Counted from the first letter of the stretch, positions 15,637-23,608 are shown. The stretch is DNA of 36,618 nt from Nesterenkonia alkaliphila (GCF_009758175.1 NZ_WRPM01000018.1:1-36618), one strand, 5' to 3'. A program made the numbers and translations. The notes: generated by a model not told the origin, from the letters alone.

Positions 15637-16029
15637 ATGGTGAAAGCTGACACCGGTGTTAGATTCAAGTCCGAAGAGCTCCTGAGCATTGGTGAGCTTG
15701 CTCACAGGACCGGAGTGAGCCCTCGCTCCATCCGCTACTACGAGCAGCAGGGCCTGCTGGTCTCCGAACGCACGGGGTCAGGGCACAGACGATTCCTGCC
15801 CGAGGTGGTCGAACGAGTAATACTCATCCAGCACATGTTCGCCGCCGGGCTCTCCAGTCAGGACATCTACCCGATCCTGCCCTGCATGATCGACGAGTCT
15901 CAGCGCACCCGCTTCCTCATGGACGAGCTCCGCCGCCACCGGGATCGCCTGGTTGACGAGGTGCGCAAGCAGCAGGAGACCATCAACATCCTCAACGGCG
16001 TCATCGAAGAATACGACCACGCAGAATAG
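15637..16029 (+). CDS. MerR-family transcriptional regulator
   Basis: The product is 130 aa. The MerR winged helix reads LSIGELAHRTGVSPRSIRYY, then EQQGLLVSERTGSGHRRF, and is followed by a long coiled-coil dimerisation helix (about residues 80-125). Only one effector-region cysteine is visible (ILPCMIDES). ATG 15637 is used; a TATGGT -10-like hexamer at 15625-15630 would give a nearly leaderless mRNA. The 39-bp divergent gap to the DsbA-like gene is the expected site of a MerR-type operator, so it probably activates that operon. Confidence 0.88.
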   Translation: MVKADTGVRFKSEELLSIGELAHRTGVSPRSIRYYEQQGLLVSERTGSGHRRFLPEVVERVILIQHMFAAGLSSQDIYPILPCMIDESQRTRFLMDELRRHRDRLVDEVRKQQETINILNGVIEEYDHAE

Positions 16030-16121
16030 GGCCAAGGCCCCCCACGGGTCTGCCATAGAGCTGTTACCTCGTATGGCAGAAATGTTCATCCGGCTGGGGC
16101 GGAGGTGCGTAGCATGGGGAT

Positions 16122-16772
16122 ATGACCGAACAGCTGATTGCTTTTGCTCTGGTCTCGCTGGCCGTGATCGTGATTCCTGGTCCTGATCTGGTGCTGCTGT
16201 TCAAGAACGCGGCCAAGGACGGACGGATCGGCGCGGTATACACCGCCGGTGGGATCATGCTGGGCAACGCAGTGTTGGCCACAGCTGCCGCGGTTGGGCT
16301 GACCGCGCTGCTGATGACCTCTCAGACTCTGTTCGATGTGGTGCGGATCGCTGGTGGTCTGTACCTGATCTATCTGGGTTCCCGAGCGGTATTCAGTTAC
16401 ATCCAGTTGCGTAGAGCAGGGGATAACCCCGATGTGGTGGAGTTCCGTCTCAAGCCAGGCAAAGTCCACCGTCCGAAGCTGACTGGTTTCCGCCAAGGGC
16501 TGATTACCAATCTGCTCAACCCTAAGGTCGCTGCCTTCTACCTCTCGTTGTTCCCGCAGTTCGATCTCTCTCCGCTAGCCCCTGGAGTCCAGCATCTGGT
16601 GCTGGCTGCAGGGTTCTGGGTCATGGCACTGGTCTGGTACATCCTGGTGGTGATCTTCCTGACCAAACTGCAGCGGTTCTTCCAGTCCCGGAAGGTCGCC
16701 CGCCGCACCGAAGCCGCAGCCGGGGCGGGATTGCTGGGTCTGGGCACCTATGTGCTCGTCTCTGATCGCTGA
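16122..16772 (+). CDS. LysE/RhtB-family exporter
   Basis: This is a 216-aa membrane protein with the N-terminal signature VIVIPGPDLVLLFKNAAKDG, the second block GGLYLIYLGSRAVF and the third block GLITNLLNPKVAAFYLSLFP. It is a different member from the exporter at 1.5-2.2 kb. It is followed after 12 bp by an MFS transporter, so both may be in one transcript. Export of an amino acid or derivative is expected from the family; the substrate is unknown. Confidence 0.9.
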   Translation: MTEQLIAFALVSLAVIVIPGPDLVLLFKNAAKDGRIGAVYTAGGIMLGNAVLATAAAVGLTALLMTSQTLFDVVRIAGGLYLIYLGSRAVFSYIQLRRAGDNPDVVEFRLKPGKVHRPKLTGFRQGLITNLLNPKVAAFYLSLFPQFDLSPLAPGVQHLVLAAGFWVMALVWYILVVIFLTKLQRFFQSRKVARRTEAAAGAGLLGLGTYVLVSDR

Positions 16773-16784
16773 CCTGAGACCCTG

Positions 16785-18056
16785 TTGAGCTCTCCCCCTG
16801 CGCATGAGCATGCCCAGCCTGCGCGGCAGGCTCAGCGCGGGGTGTTGTGGACCTACGCGCTGAACAAGGCTGGGACCGGGGTCTTCGCCTCCCTGCTGGT
16901 GATTTACCTGACCACCCAGCGAGGCATAGATCCAGCGTTCCTGGCCCTTGCCATCCTGACCGCAGGCATCGCCGGCACCGTGGCAGGCATCCCGCTGGGA
17001 GGGGTCGCGGACCGTTTCGGTGCCAGACGGATCTACATGGCGACTCTGGGCTTCGAGGCCGCCGCCTCAGTGGTGATCATCCTGGCCTTCAACAACACCC
17101 TGGTCCTCGTCGCGCTGCTGCTAGCCGAGGTGGGAGCTGCAGCAAGTGCTGCTGCCGCTGCCCCGCTGGTCCGCGCTCACGGGGGTGACCGTCCGGCAGT
17201 ACTGCGAGCCAAAGTGCGCACCGTCAGCAACGTGGCCATGGCTGCCGGAGCGGGTATCGCAGCCATGGTGGCACTGATCAACCACGAGACCTTCTACATG
17301 GCAGCCCTAGCCCTGAACACGCTCTCATTCCTCGGTGCGATCATCGTGGTCCGCAAAGTTCCCTCCCCACCCCGTCTCGCCGGGACAGTGGTGCTGCGGC
17401 GCCGGTTCGCCATCCTCGAAGCCCTCACAGATGCGCCCTACCTGGTAGCCGCAGTGGTCAACGGGCTACTGGGGTTGCACACCGCTTTCCTGACCTTCCT
17501 GATCCCGCTAGCCATGGTCCGGCTCGATGCCGAGTATGCCTGGATCGGCCCGGCCGCTCTAGTGGTCAACACCCTGGTGATCTTCACCCTCCAGGTCCGT
17601 ATCAGCAGAAAGATCAGCACCCACCAGGCTGCAGGGTGGGCATTTCTGGCCTCGGGTGTCCTATTGGCTGCAGCAATGGGTGGACTGGTGCTGACTTACC
17701 GCCTGGAACCAGACCTGGCGGTGCTGCTGGTCGTTCTAGCGGTAGTGGTGCTGATCTACTCCCTCGGGGAGATATACAGTGCCGCAGGAGGATTCGAGGT
17801 CGCCTTCGGCCTGGCACCGGAAGGCTTACAAGGCCAATACTTCGGAGCCTTCAACGCCCTGTTCCACCTGGGCATCGCCACCGGACCAGCATTGTTGGGC
17901 TGGCTATTCTTCACCAGCCATCCGGCAGGTCCCATCGCCCTGGTGAGTTTCTTCCTGGTCTCCGGACTGTTGTCCCCCTGGCTGATCCGATGGGCCGCGA
18001 AACGAAGCCACCACACCCCCGCAGCCATCCCCACAGGAGTCAAGGAGAACTCATGA
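16785..18056 (+). CDS. MFS transporter (12 helices)
   Basis: The 423-aa major facilitator protein carries the motif A-like loop GGVADRFGARRIYMATLGFE between helices 2 and 3, and has about twelve hydrophobic segments. The TTG at 16785 is the frame start; a GTG or later codon near 16840 may be the real one, because the first ~20 residues are hydrophilic (HEHAQPARQAQRG). Its stop overlaps the start of the NTF2-like gene (ATGA). Drug or metabolite efflux is the general family role; nothing here fixes the substrate. Confidence 0.85.
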   Translation: MSSPPAHEHAQPARQAQRGVLWTYALNKAGTGVFASLLVIYLTTQRGIDPAFLALAILTAGIAGTVAGIPLGGVADRFGARRIYMATLGFEAAASVVIILAFNNTLVLVALLLAEVGAAASAAAAAPLVRAHGGDRPAVLRAKVRTVSNVAMAAGAGIAAMVALINHETFYMAALALNTLSFLGAIIVVRKVPSPPRLAGTVVLRRRFAILEALTDAPYLVAAVVNGLLGLHTAFLTFLIPLAMVRLDAEYAWIGPAALVVNTLVIFTLQVRISRKISTHQAAGWAFLASGVLLAAAMGGLVLTYRLEPDLAVLLVVLAVVVLIYSLGEIYSAAGGFEVAFGLAPEGLQGQYFGAFNALFHLGIATGPALLGWLFFTSHPAGPIALVSFFLVSGLLSPWLIRWAAKRSHHTPAAIPTGVKENS

Positions 18057-18436
18057 CAACTCAGAGCACCCCAGTGCTTGAGGCCTATATGAACGCATGG
18101 GTCGCAGGAAACCCGCAGCAGATCGCCGACCTGGTGTCTGTGGACTGTGTGATCACTGAGTGCTACGGGCCGGTCTACCGTGGACGCGAGAGGGTCTTCC
18201 AGTGGGCGGACCAGTGGTTCTCCGAGCGTGGGATGGTCCATTCCTGGCAGATCAGCTCATCGTTTACCGCACCGGGTAGAGAAGTAGCCGAGTGGGTCTT
18301 TGATTTCACCTGGCAGGGGCGTCGTCGCTCTTTCGAAGGCGCCAGCATCGCTACCGTTGATGGAGGTCTGATTACCTCGCTGCGGGAGTATCGCACCACC
18401 GGGGAGCTCTACGACTGGACCGGCACCTGGCTCTGA
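18053..18436 (+). CDS. NTF2/SnoaL-like domain protein
   Basis: The 127-aa protein has the cone-shaped NTF2 fold pattern: an N-terminal helix pair (VLEAYMNAWVAGNPQQIADL), then strands ending in VDGGLITSLREYRTTGELYD. Such proteins are ligand-binding or catalytic (SnoaL-like cyclase, limonene-epoxide hydrolase-like) and often accompany transport or modification genes. AAGGAG at 18041-18046 lies before ATG 18053, and the start overlaps the MFS stop, so the two are translationally coupled. Confidence 0.85.
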   Translation: MTTQSTPVLEAYMNAWVAGNPQQIADLVSVDCVITECYGPVYRGRERVFQWADQWFSERGMVHSWQISSSFTAPGREVAEWVFDFTWQGRRRSFEGASIATVDGGLITSLREYRTTGELYDWTGTWL

Positions 18437-18475
18437 GCCGTGGTGGCCGGCTCCCTTGGGGCAGGCGTGATGGGT

Positions 18476-19066
18476 TCAGAGTTTGGACATCCGGTAGATG
18501 AAGAACCCCTGACTGGCCAACATTGCTGCCAGTCCGACCCACACCCACGGGCTGATCGGCCAGTCGCCGGCGATCCCGCCGAGTGCGATCAGATAGATCA
18601 GCGTCACGGTAGCCACGGTCCAGATCATCATCTGGACACCGTTTTTGTAGTGGGCCTGGATGTTGTCCTCGGTGACCTTGCCCAGCCCGTAGTTATAAGT
18701 CCGCGGGAAACGGGTAAGGACCGCGCAGCCGATGATCGCAGCAAGCATCACCGCAGCCATGCCCAGGATCTCCCAGGGTGAGCCGTACCGGTTGACCGAT
18801 CCATCAGCGGCGAAGTGCATCGGTACTTGATCCGGCATTGAGGGGATGCGTGCCACCATCCACACGGTGTAGAGCACCGCGATCGTCAGGCTGCCGATCA
18901 GCAGCAACCGGTGAAACTGATCCAGGGTGAAATCTGGCTGGGGACGGCTGCGCATCGTGGGGTACTCCAGCGCCCCATCGCCGTTACGGAAGGGAACACC
19001 CAGGCGCCGGGCCTGCACATAGTCACTGACCGGCTCGTTGTCTGTGGTCTTCTCCGGCATCGTCAC
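18476..19066 (-). CDS. DUF1648-type membrane protein
   Basis: The 196-aa protein has four hydrophobic segments. The periplasmic-side block MPDQVPMHFAADGSVNRYGS matches the DUF1648 signature, seen in SdpI-like immunity and other membrane proteins. A hydrophilic N-terminus of about 50 residues precedes it. GTG 19066 or ATG 19060 could be the start; GGAGGACAAGG lies immediately upstream of the GTG. The function of DUF1648 proteins outside SdpI is not known. Confidence 0.75.
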   Translation of the reverse strand: MTMPEKTTDNEPVSDYVQARRLGVPFRNGDGALEYPTMRSRPQPDFTLDQFHRLLLIGSLTIAVLYTVWMVARIPSMPDQVPMHFAADGSVNRYGSPWEILGMAAVMLAAIIGCAVLTRFPRTYNYGLGKVTEDNIQAHYKNGVQMMIWTVATVTLIYLIALGGIAGDWPISPWVWVGLAAMLASQGFFIYRMSKL

Positions 19067-19184
19067 CTTGTCCTCCCTCAGATCCTCTCCAGGGATTATT
19101 TCAAACTGGACGACGAGGAGGACGGTCAGTGCAGGCCGCTTCCAGGGCTGTGGTGCTCCGGGTGGCGCCTATGCGCAGTTGCGC

Positions 19185-19410
19185 TCAGCCAAGTGTGCTT
19201 TGGACCTGGTCTTGTAGCCAGGCGCTGAGGGATTCAGGGTCGTAGCACACCGCCGCAGAGAGAGAAATACGGTGGGCCGATGCCGTTGGAGGCCCAGTTC
19301 GCCATCGTTTTGGCCGATACCCCGAGGTAGTCGGCAGCTTCCTGCCGGGTCCACAGCCTCGGCATTGTCGGGGTTGCATCTGTCTTGGTTTCTATAGTTG
19401 CTGTGCTCAT
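19185..19410 (-). pseudogene. Excisionase-like HTH protein, frameshifted
   Basis: From ATG 19410 the frame reads MSTATIETKT and then the HTH_17/MerR-like excisionase core LWTRQEAADYLGVSAKTMAN, then WASNGIGPPYF. It runs into a stop at 19234 after GGVLRP. Another frame supplies the expected ending YDPESLSAWLQDQVQ, with the stop at 19185. A missing GC pair (or one extra base) in the GGTGTGCTACGA region would restore a typical ~70-aa protein. Excisionase-type HTH proteins belong to integrative elements, but no integrase is in the window. Confidence 0.7.
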
Positions 19411-19529
19411 ATGCCCGTAGCGTCCGGCCGGGGTCGTCAACGGGGCGACCCAGCCAATCTGGCTGAGTTCTTTCGACCCCTCGCATGGGAGCTGCGCACC
19501 TTGGTGGGGCTTCCGGACACTCACAGGGC

Positions 19530-19925
19530 ATGGATACCAACGACAGCACAGAGACCAACGATACGAACCAGCGCGATCACCAGTGGGAGACCGCCGGCGA
19601 ACTGGCCGATGAGCTCACCCCACAGAGCACGGGCCGGTGGCTGATCACCACTAAGGGCACTCTCCATCTCTGGGATCTGGATCAGATGACCTACGTGCGA
19701 ATGCCATCGGCAGCATCGAAGTCAGGGTCTATGGGGCATGACCAGAGGCCAGTTCCACTCACTCGGGTGGTCTGGTGGCCGAAAGTTGGGGAGCGTCCTT
19801 ACTTCTGGTACGACGATCCGGACTATCCGATGTTTTGGGAGCACTGGCGGATCAGCTCGGAGGTCCAGAAGATCGAGCGCCTAGCCGATACCCACGCCAC
19901 CACTGATCCGGAGGACCCGTCATGA
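19530..19925 (+). CDS. Hypothetical protein, 131 aa, first gene of the phosphoesterase block
   Basis: The protein is soluble and rich in Trp, Asp and Thr (TGRWLITTKGTLHLWDLDQM, VVWWPKVGERPYFWYDDPDY). I recognise no family. ATG 19530 is preceded by AGGG only; an upstream in-frame start at 19485 is possible. Its stop overlaps the metallophosphoesterase start (ATGA), so it is probably part of that operon. It is divergent from the excisionase-like gene. Confidence 0.65.
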   Translation: MDTNDSTETNDTNQRDHQWETAGELADELTPQSTGRWLITTKGTLHLWDLDQMTYVRMPSAASKSGSMGHDQRPVPLTRVVWWPKVGERPYFWYDDPDYPMFWEHWRISSEVQKIERLADTHATTDPEDPS

Positions 19926-21151
19926 CCCCTGGACCACGAGACCGACTGCAGCACACAGATTCCATGTCGGTGGGGCCCTCTAGGGTGAAATCCATGAGCA
20001 GCACCGACTCCACCCAGGACACTGACACAGCCCGCCGGGGTGCCACTGTGGCGATCGCTGGGGACTGGCACGCCAACACATCCTGGGCCATCCGCTCCCT
20101 GCGCCACCTGCATTCACTGGGCGTGCGGGAAGTCTTTCAGCTCGGTGACTTCGGGATCTGGCCCGGCCAGAAAGGAGCCGACTATCTCGATGCCCTCCAG
20201 GAAGTCCTGGAGGAGCTCGGGATGCGGGTGGTCGTCACCCCTGGCAACCACGAGGACTATCACCAGATCTCCGAACTCTCCGCCCAGAACCGGGACCAAC
20301 ATCCGGCTCATGCAGGTTTCGAAGCCCTGGGTGCGGTCATGTGGTCCCGGGACCGGATCGCGCTGCTGTCACGGGGTCACCGGTTCACCCGTAGCGGGTG
20401 GAGTTTCGTGTCTCTGGGTGGGGCGCCGTCGGTGGACTTCGAACACCGCATCACCGGCCAGTCCTGGTGGATCGAAGAGACGATTACCCGCGACGACGTC
20501 GCCACCGTCGTCGCCGGTGGGCCGGCCGACGTGATGCTCACCCACGATGCCCCGGAGCCCTGGCACGGCACAGATATGGTCGCCAAGATCGTCCAGACCC
20601 CACTGGGCCGTTCGGCTGAGGTGCTGGCCTACGCAGCCGAGGGACGTCGTCGCCTCGATGCGGCCTTCCAAGCCGTTAAGCCCCGGGTGCTGGCGCACGG
20701 GCATTACCACGTCAAAGACTCCACACGGGTCCAGATCGAGGGCTGCGATCACGAGACCCTTGTGGTCGCCACCGAGTGTGATCAGATGCCCGATGCCAAC
20801 CTCGGTCTCCTTCACCTACCCGACGAGCAGACTGAAGGGCAGGAGCCCCAGGTGGAATGGGTGCCGCTACCACCGATCACCACCGGGGTGGACCGCAGCC
20901 AGCTCGGAGTCTGGCCGGAGAAACCCGTCTGGGTCTGGGAGACCGAGGAGTTCCTGCGGGTCTTCGACGAGGGCCGCTCGGCTCACTGGAACCAGCTCAT
21001 CGCCGAAGCCGCCGAGGAACCCACCGGCGCCTGGGTGCACCGCATGGCAGAAGCCCTTAAACAGTCCAAGAATCCTCGTGCCGGGGAGTTCATGGGAGCC
21101 CGGGCCGGCGGCCTGCTGCCCGACTCGGGTATAGAAGGAGACGATCAGTGA
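19922..21151 (+). CDS. Calcineurin-like metallophosphoesterase
   Basis: The 409-aa protein has the complete two-metal motif set: GDWHAN (Asp48, His50), GDFG (Asp76), GNHE (Asn109, His110), LTHDAPEP (His208) and AHGHYH (His259, His261). The catalytic domain covers about residues 40-290; the remaining ~120 residues are an acidic, Trp-rich C-terminal region not seen in minimal enzymes. GGAGG at 19910-19914 lies 8 bases before ATG 19922, which supports this start over the internal Met25. Members hydrolyse phosphomonoesters or diesters, including nucleic-acid ends and dinucleotides. The substrate is unknown. Confidence 0.9.
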   Translation: MTPGPRDRLQHTDSMSVGPSRVKSMSSTDSTQDTDTARRGATVAIAGDWHANTSWAIRSLRHLHSLGVREVFQLGDFGIWPGQKGADYLDALQEVLEELGMRVVVTPGNHEDYHQISELSAQNRDQHPAHAGFEALGAVMWSRDRIALLSRGHRFTRSGWSFVSLGGAPSVDFEHRITGQSWWIEETITRDDVATVVAGGPADVMLTHDAPEPWHGTDMVAKIVQTPLGRSAEVLAYAAEGRRRLDAAFQAVKPRVLAHGHYHVKDSTRVQIEGCDHETLVVATECDQMPDANLGLLHLPDEQTEGQEPQVEWVPLPPITTGVDRSQLGVWPEKPVWVWETEEFLRVFDEGRSAHWNQLIAEAAEEPTGAWVHRMAEALKQSKNPRAGEFMGARAGGLLPDSGIEGDDQ

Positions 21152-22245
21152 TGACTCAGAACTCAGACCACAACACTGCCCAGGACTTTGAGCTTGCCCC
21201 GGTACTCAACACCGGGGGCGGCGTTATGGGGAAATGGGCCTGGTACCACCGGCGGAATCAGGAGCTCCGCCGGGTCAAAGACCTCTTCTTCCAGGCCCAG
21301 ACCGCGGAGAACATCTGCGAGGATCTGACAGTCTTTGGCCGTACCCCGCAGACTGGGTGTGAGGATTTGCAGGTACGGGTGATGGACGGCAACCTCCCGG
21401 TGCTGGTGCACATTCCGCATGCGGGGCTTCGTGTCCCGTCTGAGCACACACGGGACGGGCACCTGTCCCAGGGGGAGAAGGCCTCCGAAGATCCTGATCT
21501 GCTGGCCCAGGTCCGTGATGCCGCCGACTACGGCGTAGACCACTGCGTACAGAACGTCTGGAATCGAGCCAACGACGGCACCCCCTACGTAGTCAAAAAC
21601 CTCCACTCGCGGCTGACTTTTGACCCCTACGAGGATCCAGCTGCGGAAATCCAGGGTCTGCATGCGGCCTACCATCGGCTGCTAGCCGAGACACTGGAGA
21701 GGATCCTGGGCCGATTCGGCGAAGCACTGCTCATCAACCTCCACGCCCACGGAACTCCCACCCCGGCCACAGGTGAACCCCGAGGGCCTGCTCTGCACCT
21801 CAGGGTGGACGGTCAGCACCACAGCCAACGCATCGAAGGCGTGCTGGAGAGGCTGAGGGCCGAGGGCCTGGCCGCGGTCAACAAGCCGTACCCAGGGGCT
21901 TTCGTGCCAGCGGACCATGTCGGCAGACCCGAGGTTACTGCGGTGGACTGCCATGTCCGAAAGGACGTCTATCTCGATGCTGACCACACTCCCCGCCGCA
22001 CAGGTTCCGACGAGAATCCAGGAGCCGATGAGGTCCCTGAGGTGCGGCTGTCTGAGTTGCGGATCGCGATCCGCAGGATCTGGCTGGAGCACGAGGAACC
22101 CGGCCGAGAAGCCAGGCGATCCGCACGACGGAGAGCTGGCACCGCACCGCTGCCTGGACGAAAGGCCACGGCCAGGACTGAAGATGACAAGGAGGCCCAG
22201 GATGATGCCGCTGGATCTGATCCTGATCCGACACGGAGAGTCTGA
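21148..22245 (+). CDS. N-formylglutamate amidohydrolase-like protein
   Basis: The 365-aa protein's central domain (about residues 85-275) resembles the FGase superfamily of zinc-peptidase-like amidohydrolases: VLVHIPHAGLRVP, KNLHSRLTFDP and LLINLHAHGTPTP with the histidines expected to bind metal. The first ~85 residues and a charged, Lys/Arg-rich tail (about 310-365) are extra. GTG 21148 overlaps the preceding stop and ATG 21151 is the alternative. An FGase-like enzyme beside two phosphoesterases and no histidine-utilisation genes argues against a housekeeping hut role. Confidence 0.75.
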   Translation: MMTQNSDHNTAQDFELAPVLNTGGGVMGKWAWYHRRNQELRRVKDLFFQAQTAENICEDLTVFGRTPQTGCEDLQVRVMDGNLPVLVHIPHAGLRVPSEHTRDGHLSQGEKASEDPDLLAQVRDAADYGVDHCVQNVWNRANDGTPYVVKNLHSRLTFDPYEDPAAEIQGLHAAYHRLLAETLERILGRFGEALLINLHAHGTPTPATGEPRGPALHLRVDGQHHSQRIEGVLERLRAEGLAAVNKPYPGAFVPADHVGRPEVTAVDCHVRKDVYLDADHTPRRTGSDENPGADEVPEVRLSELRIAIRRIWLEHEEPGREARRSARRRAGTAPLPGRKATARTEDDKEAQDDAAGSDPDPTRRV

Positions 22246-22516
22246 GGGAAACGTTGCTGGTGCCCTGGCCCGGCAGGGGGATGAGCCTTATTACACTGAT
22301 GCCTTTGTGACCACCCCGGGTCGTGAGTGGCAACTGACTGAGACTGGACAGAAGCAGGTCCAGATCATGGGCCAGCACCTGCGGAAGGCCGAGTTCCCCA
22401 CCGCTTATCCCCAGCTCCGCAAGGAAGAGACCACCAGGTTCTACTGCTCGCCCTATGTGAGCCCCGAGCTCGACCATGCGAAAGGACTGCCCCGTGGCGA
22501 CCTTCTTCACCAGTGA
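22202..22516 (+). pseudogene. Truncated histidine phosphatase
   Basis: The protein begins like a phosphoglycerate mutase-family enzyme: MMPLDLILIRHGESEGN holds the RHG catalytic histidine, and RFYCSPYVS is the start of the second conserved block. After 104 residues it ends. The half that should carry the second catalytic histidine is missing (the family is about 180-220 aa). The reading frame instead runs into the 5' end of the next metallophosphoesterase gene. It overlaps the FGase-like gene by 44 bases. A deletion fusing two genes, or a deliberately short protein, are both possible. Confidence 0.65.
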
Positions 22517-23108
22517 CCAGCATTTCGGTCACCGCAACATCATCGACTACTGTGACCGGCCCTTCGGCGGCGTCGGTGAGATGGACGAGGTCATCATCGC
22601 CCGGTGGAACGAGACCGTCGGCATCGAAGATGAAGTGTGGGTTCTGGGGGACTTCGCCATGGGCGACCGTGCCCGCGGGCTTGGCTACCTGCAGCGCCTG
22701 AACGGCACTAAATACCTGGTGGCCGGCAACCACGACAAGTGCTCTCCCACGGAGAAGAACGGGCACCTCCACATCCAGGAATACCTCGATGCTGGGGTCA
22801 CCGCCGTGGTCTCCCAAGCTCAAGTCTCACTGCCCGCACTGCGCTCCAACGGGCAGAACCTGAAGGTCATGCTCTCCCACTACCCCTATGCCGGCGACTC
22901 TCATGCCGACCATGATCGGTATGCGAAGTTCAGGCTGCGCGACCTGGGCCAGCCACTGGTGTGCGGCCACGTCCACACCGACTGGAAGACCAGCCTCTCA
23001 CCCCAAGGCACCGCACAGGTCAACGTGGGCGTGGACCAGTGGGGATTCCGGCCAGTCTCAGCAGAAGAGGTCCACCGTGCCATCAGAGACGTCAACAAGC
23101 GCAGCTGA
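22494..23108 (+). CDS. Metallophosphoesterase (phage-type)
   Basis: The protein is 204 aa from GTG 22494 (an upstream ATG 22476 would add six residues). Motifs are FFTSDQHFGHRNII (Asp, His), WVLGDFAMGD, VAGNHDKC, MLSHYPYAGD and VCGHVHTDW, all expected for a calcineurin-like active site. AAAGGA at 22480-22485 lies 8 bases before the GTG. Proteins of this length and with SDQHFGH-YC-RPF are common in phages and prophages, which fits the accessory look of this block. The substrate is unknown. Confidence 0.88.
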   Translation: MATFFTSDQHFGHRNIIDYCDRPFGGVGEMDEVIIARWNETVGIEDEVWVLGDFAMGDRARGLGYLQRLNGTKYLVAGNHDKCSPTEKNGHLHIQEYLDAGVTAVVSQAQVSLPALRSNGQNLKVMLSHYPYAGDSHADHDRYAKFRLRDLGQPLVCGHVHTDWKTSLSPQGTAQVNVGVDQWGFRPVSAEEVHRAIRDVNKRS

Positions 23109-23313
23109 CCTTGTGCCTCACAAGCCTGACCAACTAGAGCATCCGCGATGCCTTAACCCGCAAGCGGAGAAGGGGATCTTCAGCAACGAAGTGAACGGCA
23201 AGAGTCAAGATGGGCTATCATAGAGGATGCTGTTCTGGGCAGAAAGGGCTTCCGGCCCCTGAGCCTGGAAGACAACAAAACTGAATATAGGGAGGCAGCG
23301 CAGCGTGCTGCAT

Positions 23314-23608
23314 GGGCCTTTAGCTCAGTTGGTAGAGCATCGGACTTCAAATAGGAGCGCCTCGGCGGAAACCCCGAGGATGACACCACTCAAAGTCGGG
23401 GAACCCTTCCTAGAAGACCTCTAGATGGCAATCCCGAGCCAAGCCGAGACCACGTCTCGGAAGGTGTAGAGACTGGACGGGTGGCACCTACGGCGCAAGC
23501 TATGGTGAAGGGACAGTCCAGACCACGAACGCCCTCCGGGGCGGCGGCGAAAGTCGAAGTGGGAAGTTAATCCGCAGGTCGAGGGTTCGAGCCCCTCAGG
23601 GCCCACCA
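23314..23608 (+). tRNA. tRNA-Lys(UUU) interrupted by a group I intron
   Basis: Exon 1 is 23314-23347 (34 nt, ending at U34) and exon 2 is 23567-23608 (42 nt). Joined, they make a 76-nt tRNA. The acceptor pairs GGGCCTT with AGGGCCC, the D arm is GCTC/GAGC, the anticodon loop is CTTTTAA (anticodon TTT), the T arm is GAGGG/CCCTC, and CCA is encoded. All stems pair except a U-C apposition at 27-43. Position 34 is the classic group I insertion point seen in cyanobacterial tRNA-Leu(UAA). Read without splicing, the sequence would show a false UCA anticodon from CTTCAAA, but the arm then lacks its 3' strand. Confidence 0.93.
23348..23566 (+). ncRNA. Self-splicing group I intron, 219 nt, no ORF
   Basis: The core can be folded by hand. 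P1: exon CTT with GAG 23355-23357, with a U-G pair at the splice site. P2: 23360-23365/23374-23379. P3: CCACTC 23386-23391 with GGGTGG 23479-23484. P4: TCGGG 23396-23400 with CCCGA 23433-23437. P6: 23444-23450/23454-23460. P7: GACTG 23471-23475 with CAGTC 23514-23518. P8: CACC 23485-23488 with GGTG 23504-23507. P9: 23523-23526/23559-23562. The intron ends in G (23566). Sequences such as AATCCCGAGCCAAGCCGA match the conserved P4-P6 region of IC3-type tRNA introns. No homing endonuclease is present. Confidence 0.93.

Noticed and set aside
21148-22245. Assigning the FGase-like gene as hutG
   Set aside because: No histidine-utilisation genes are nearby and the protein has extra N- and C-terminal regions.
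23314-23420. Reading the tRNA as a UCA (selenocysteine or opal-suppressor) tRNA
   Set aside because: The CTTCAAA stretch crosses the intron boundary; without splicing the anticodon stem has no 3' strand, whereas joining the exons gives a normal Lys(UUU) loop.
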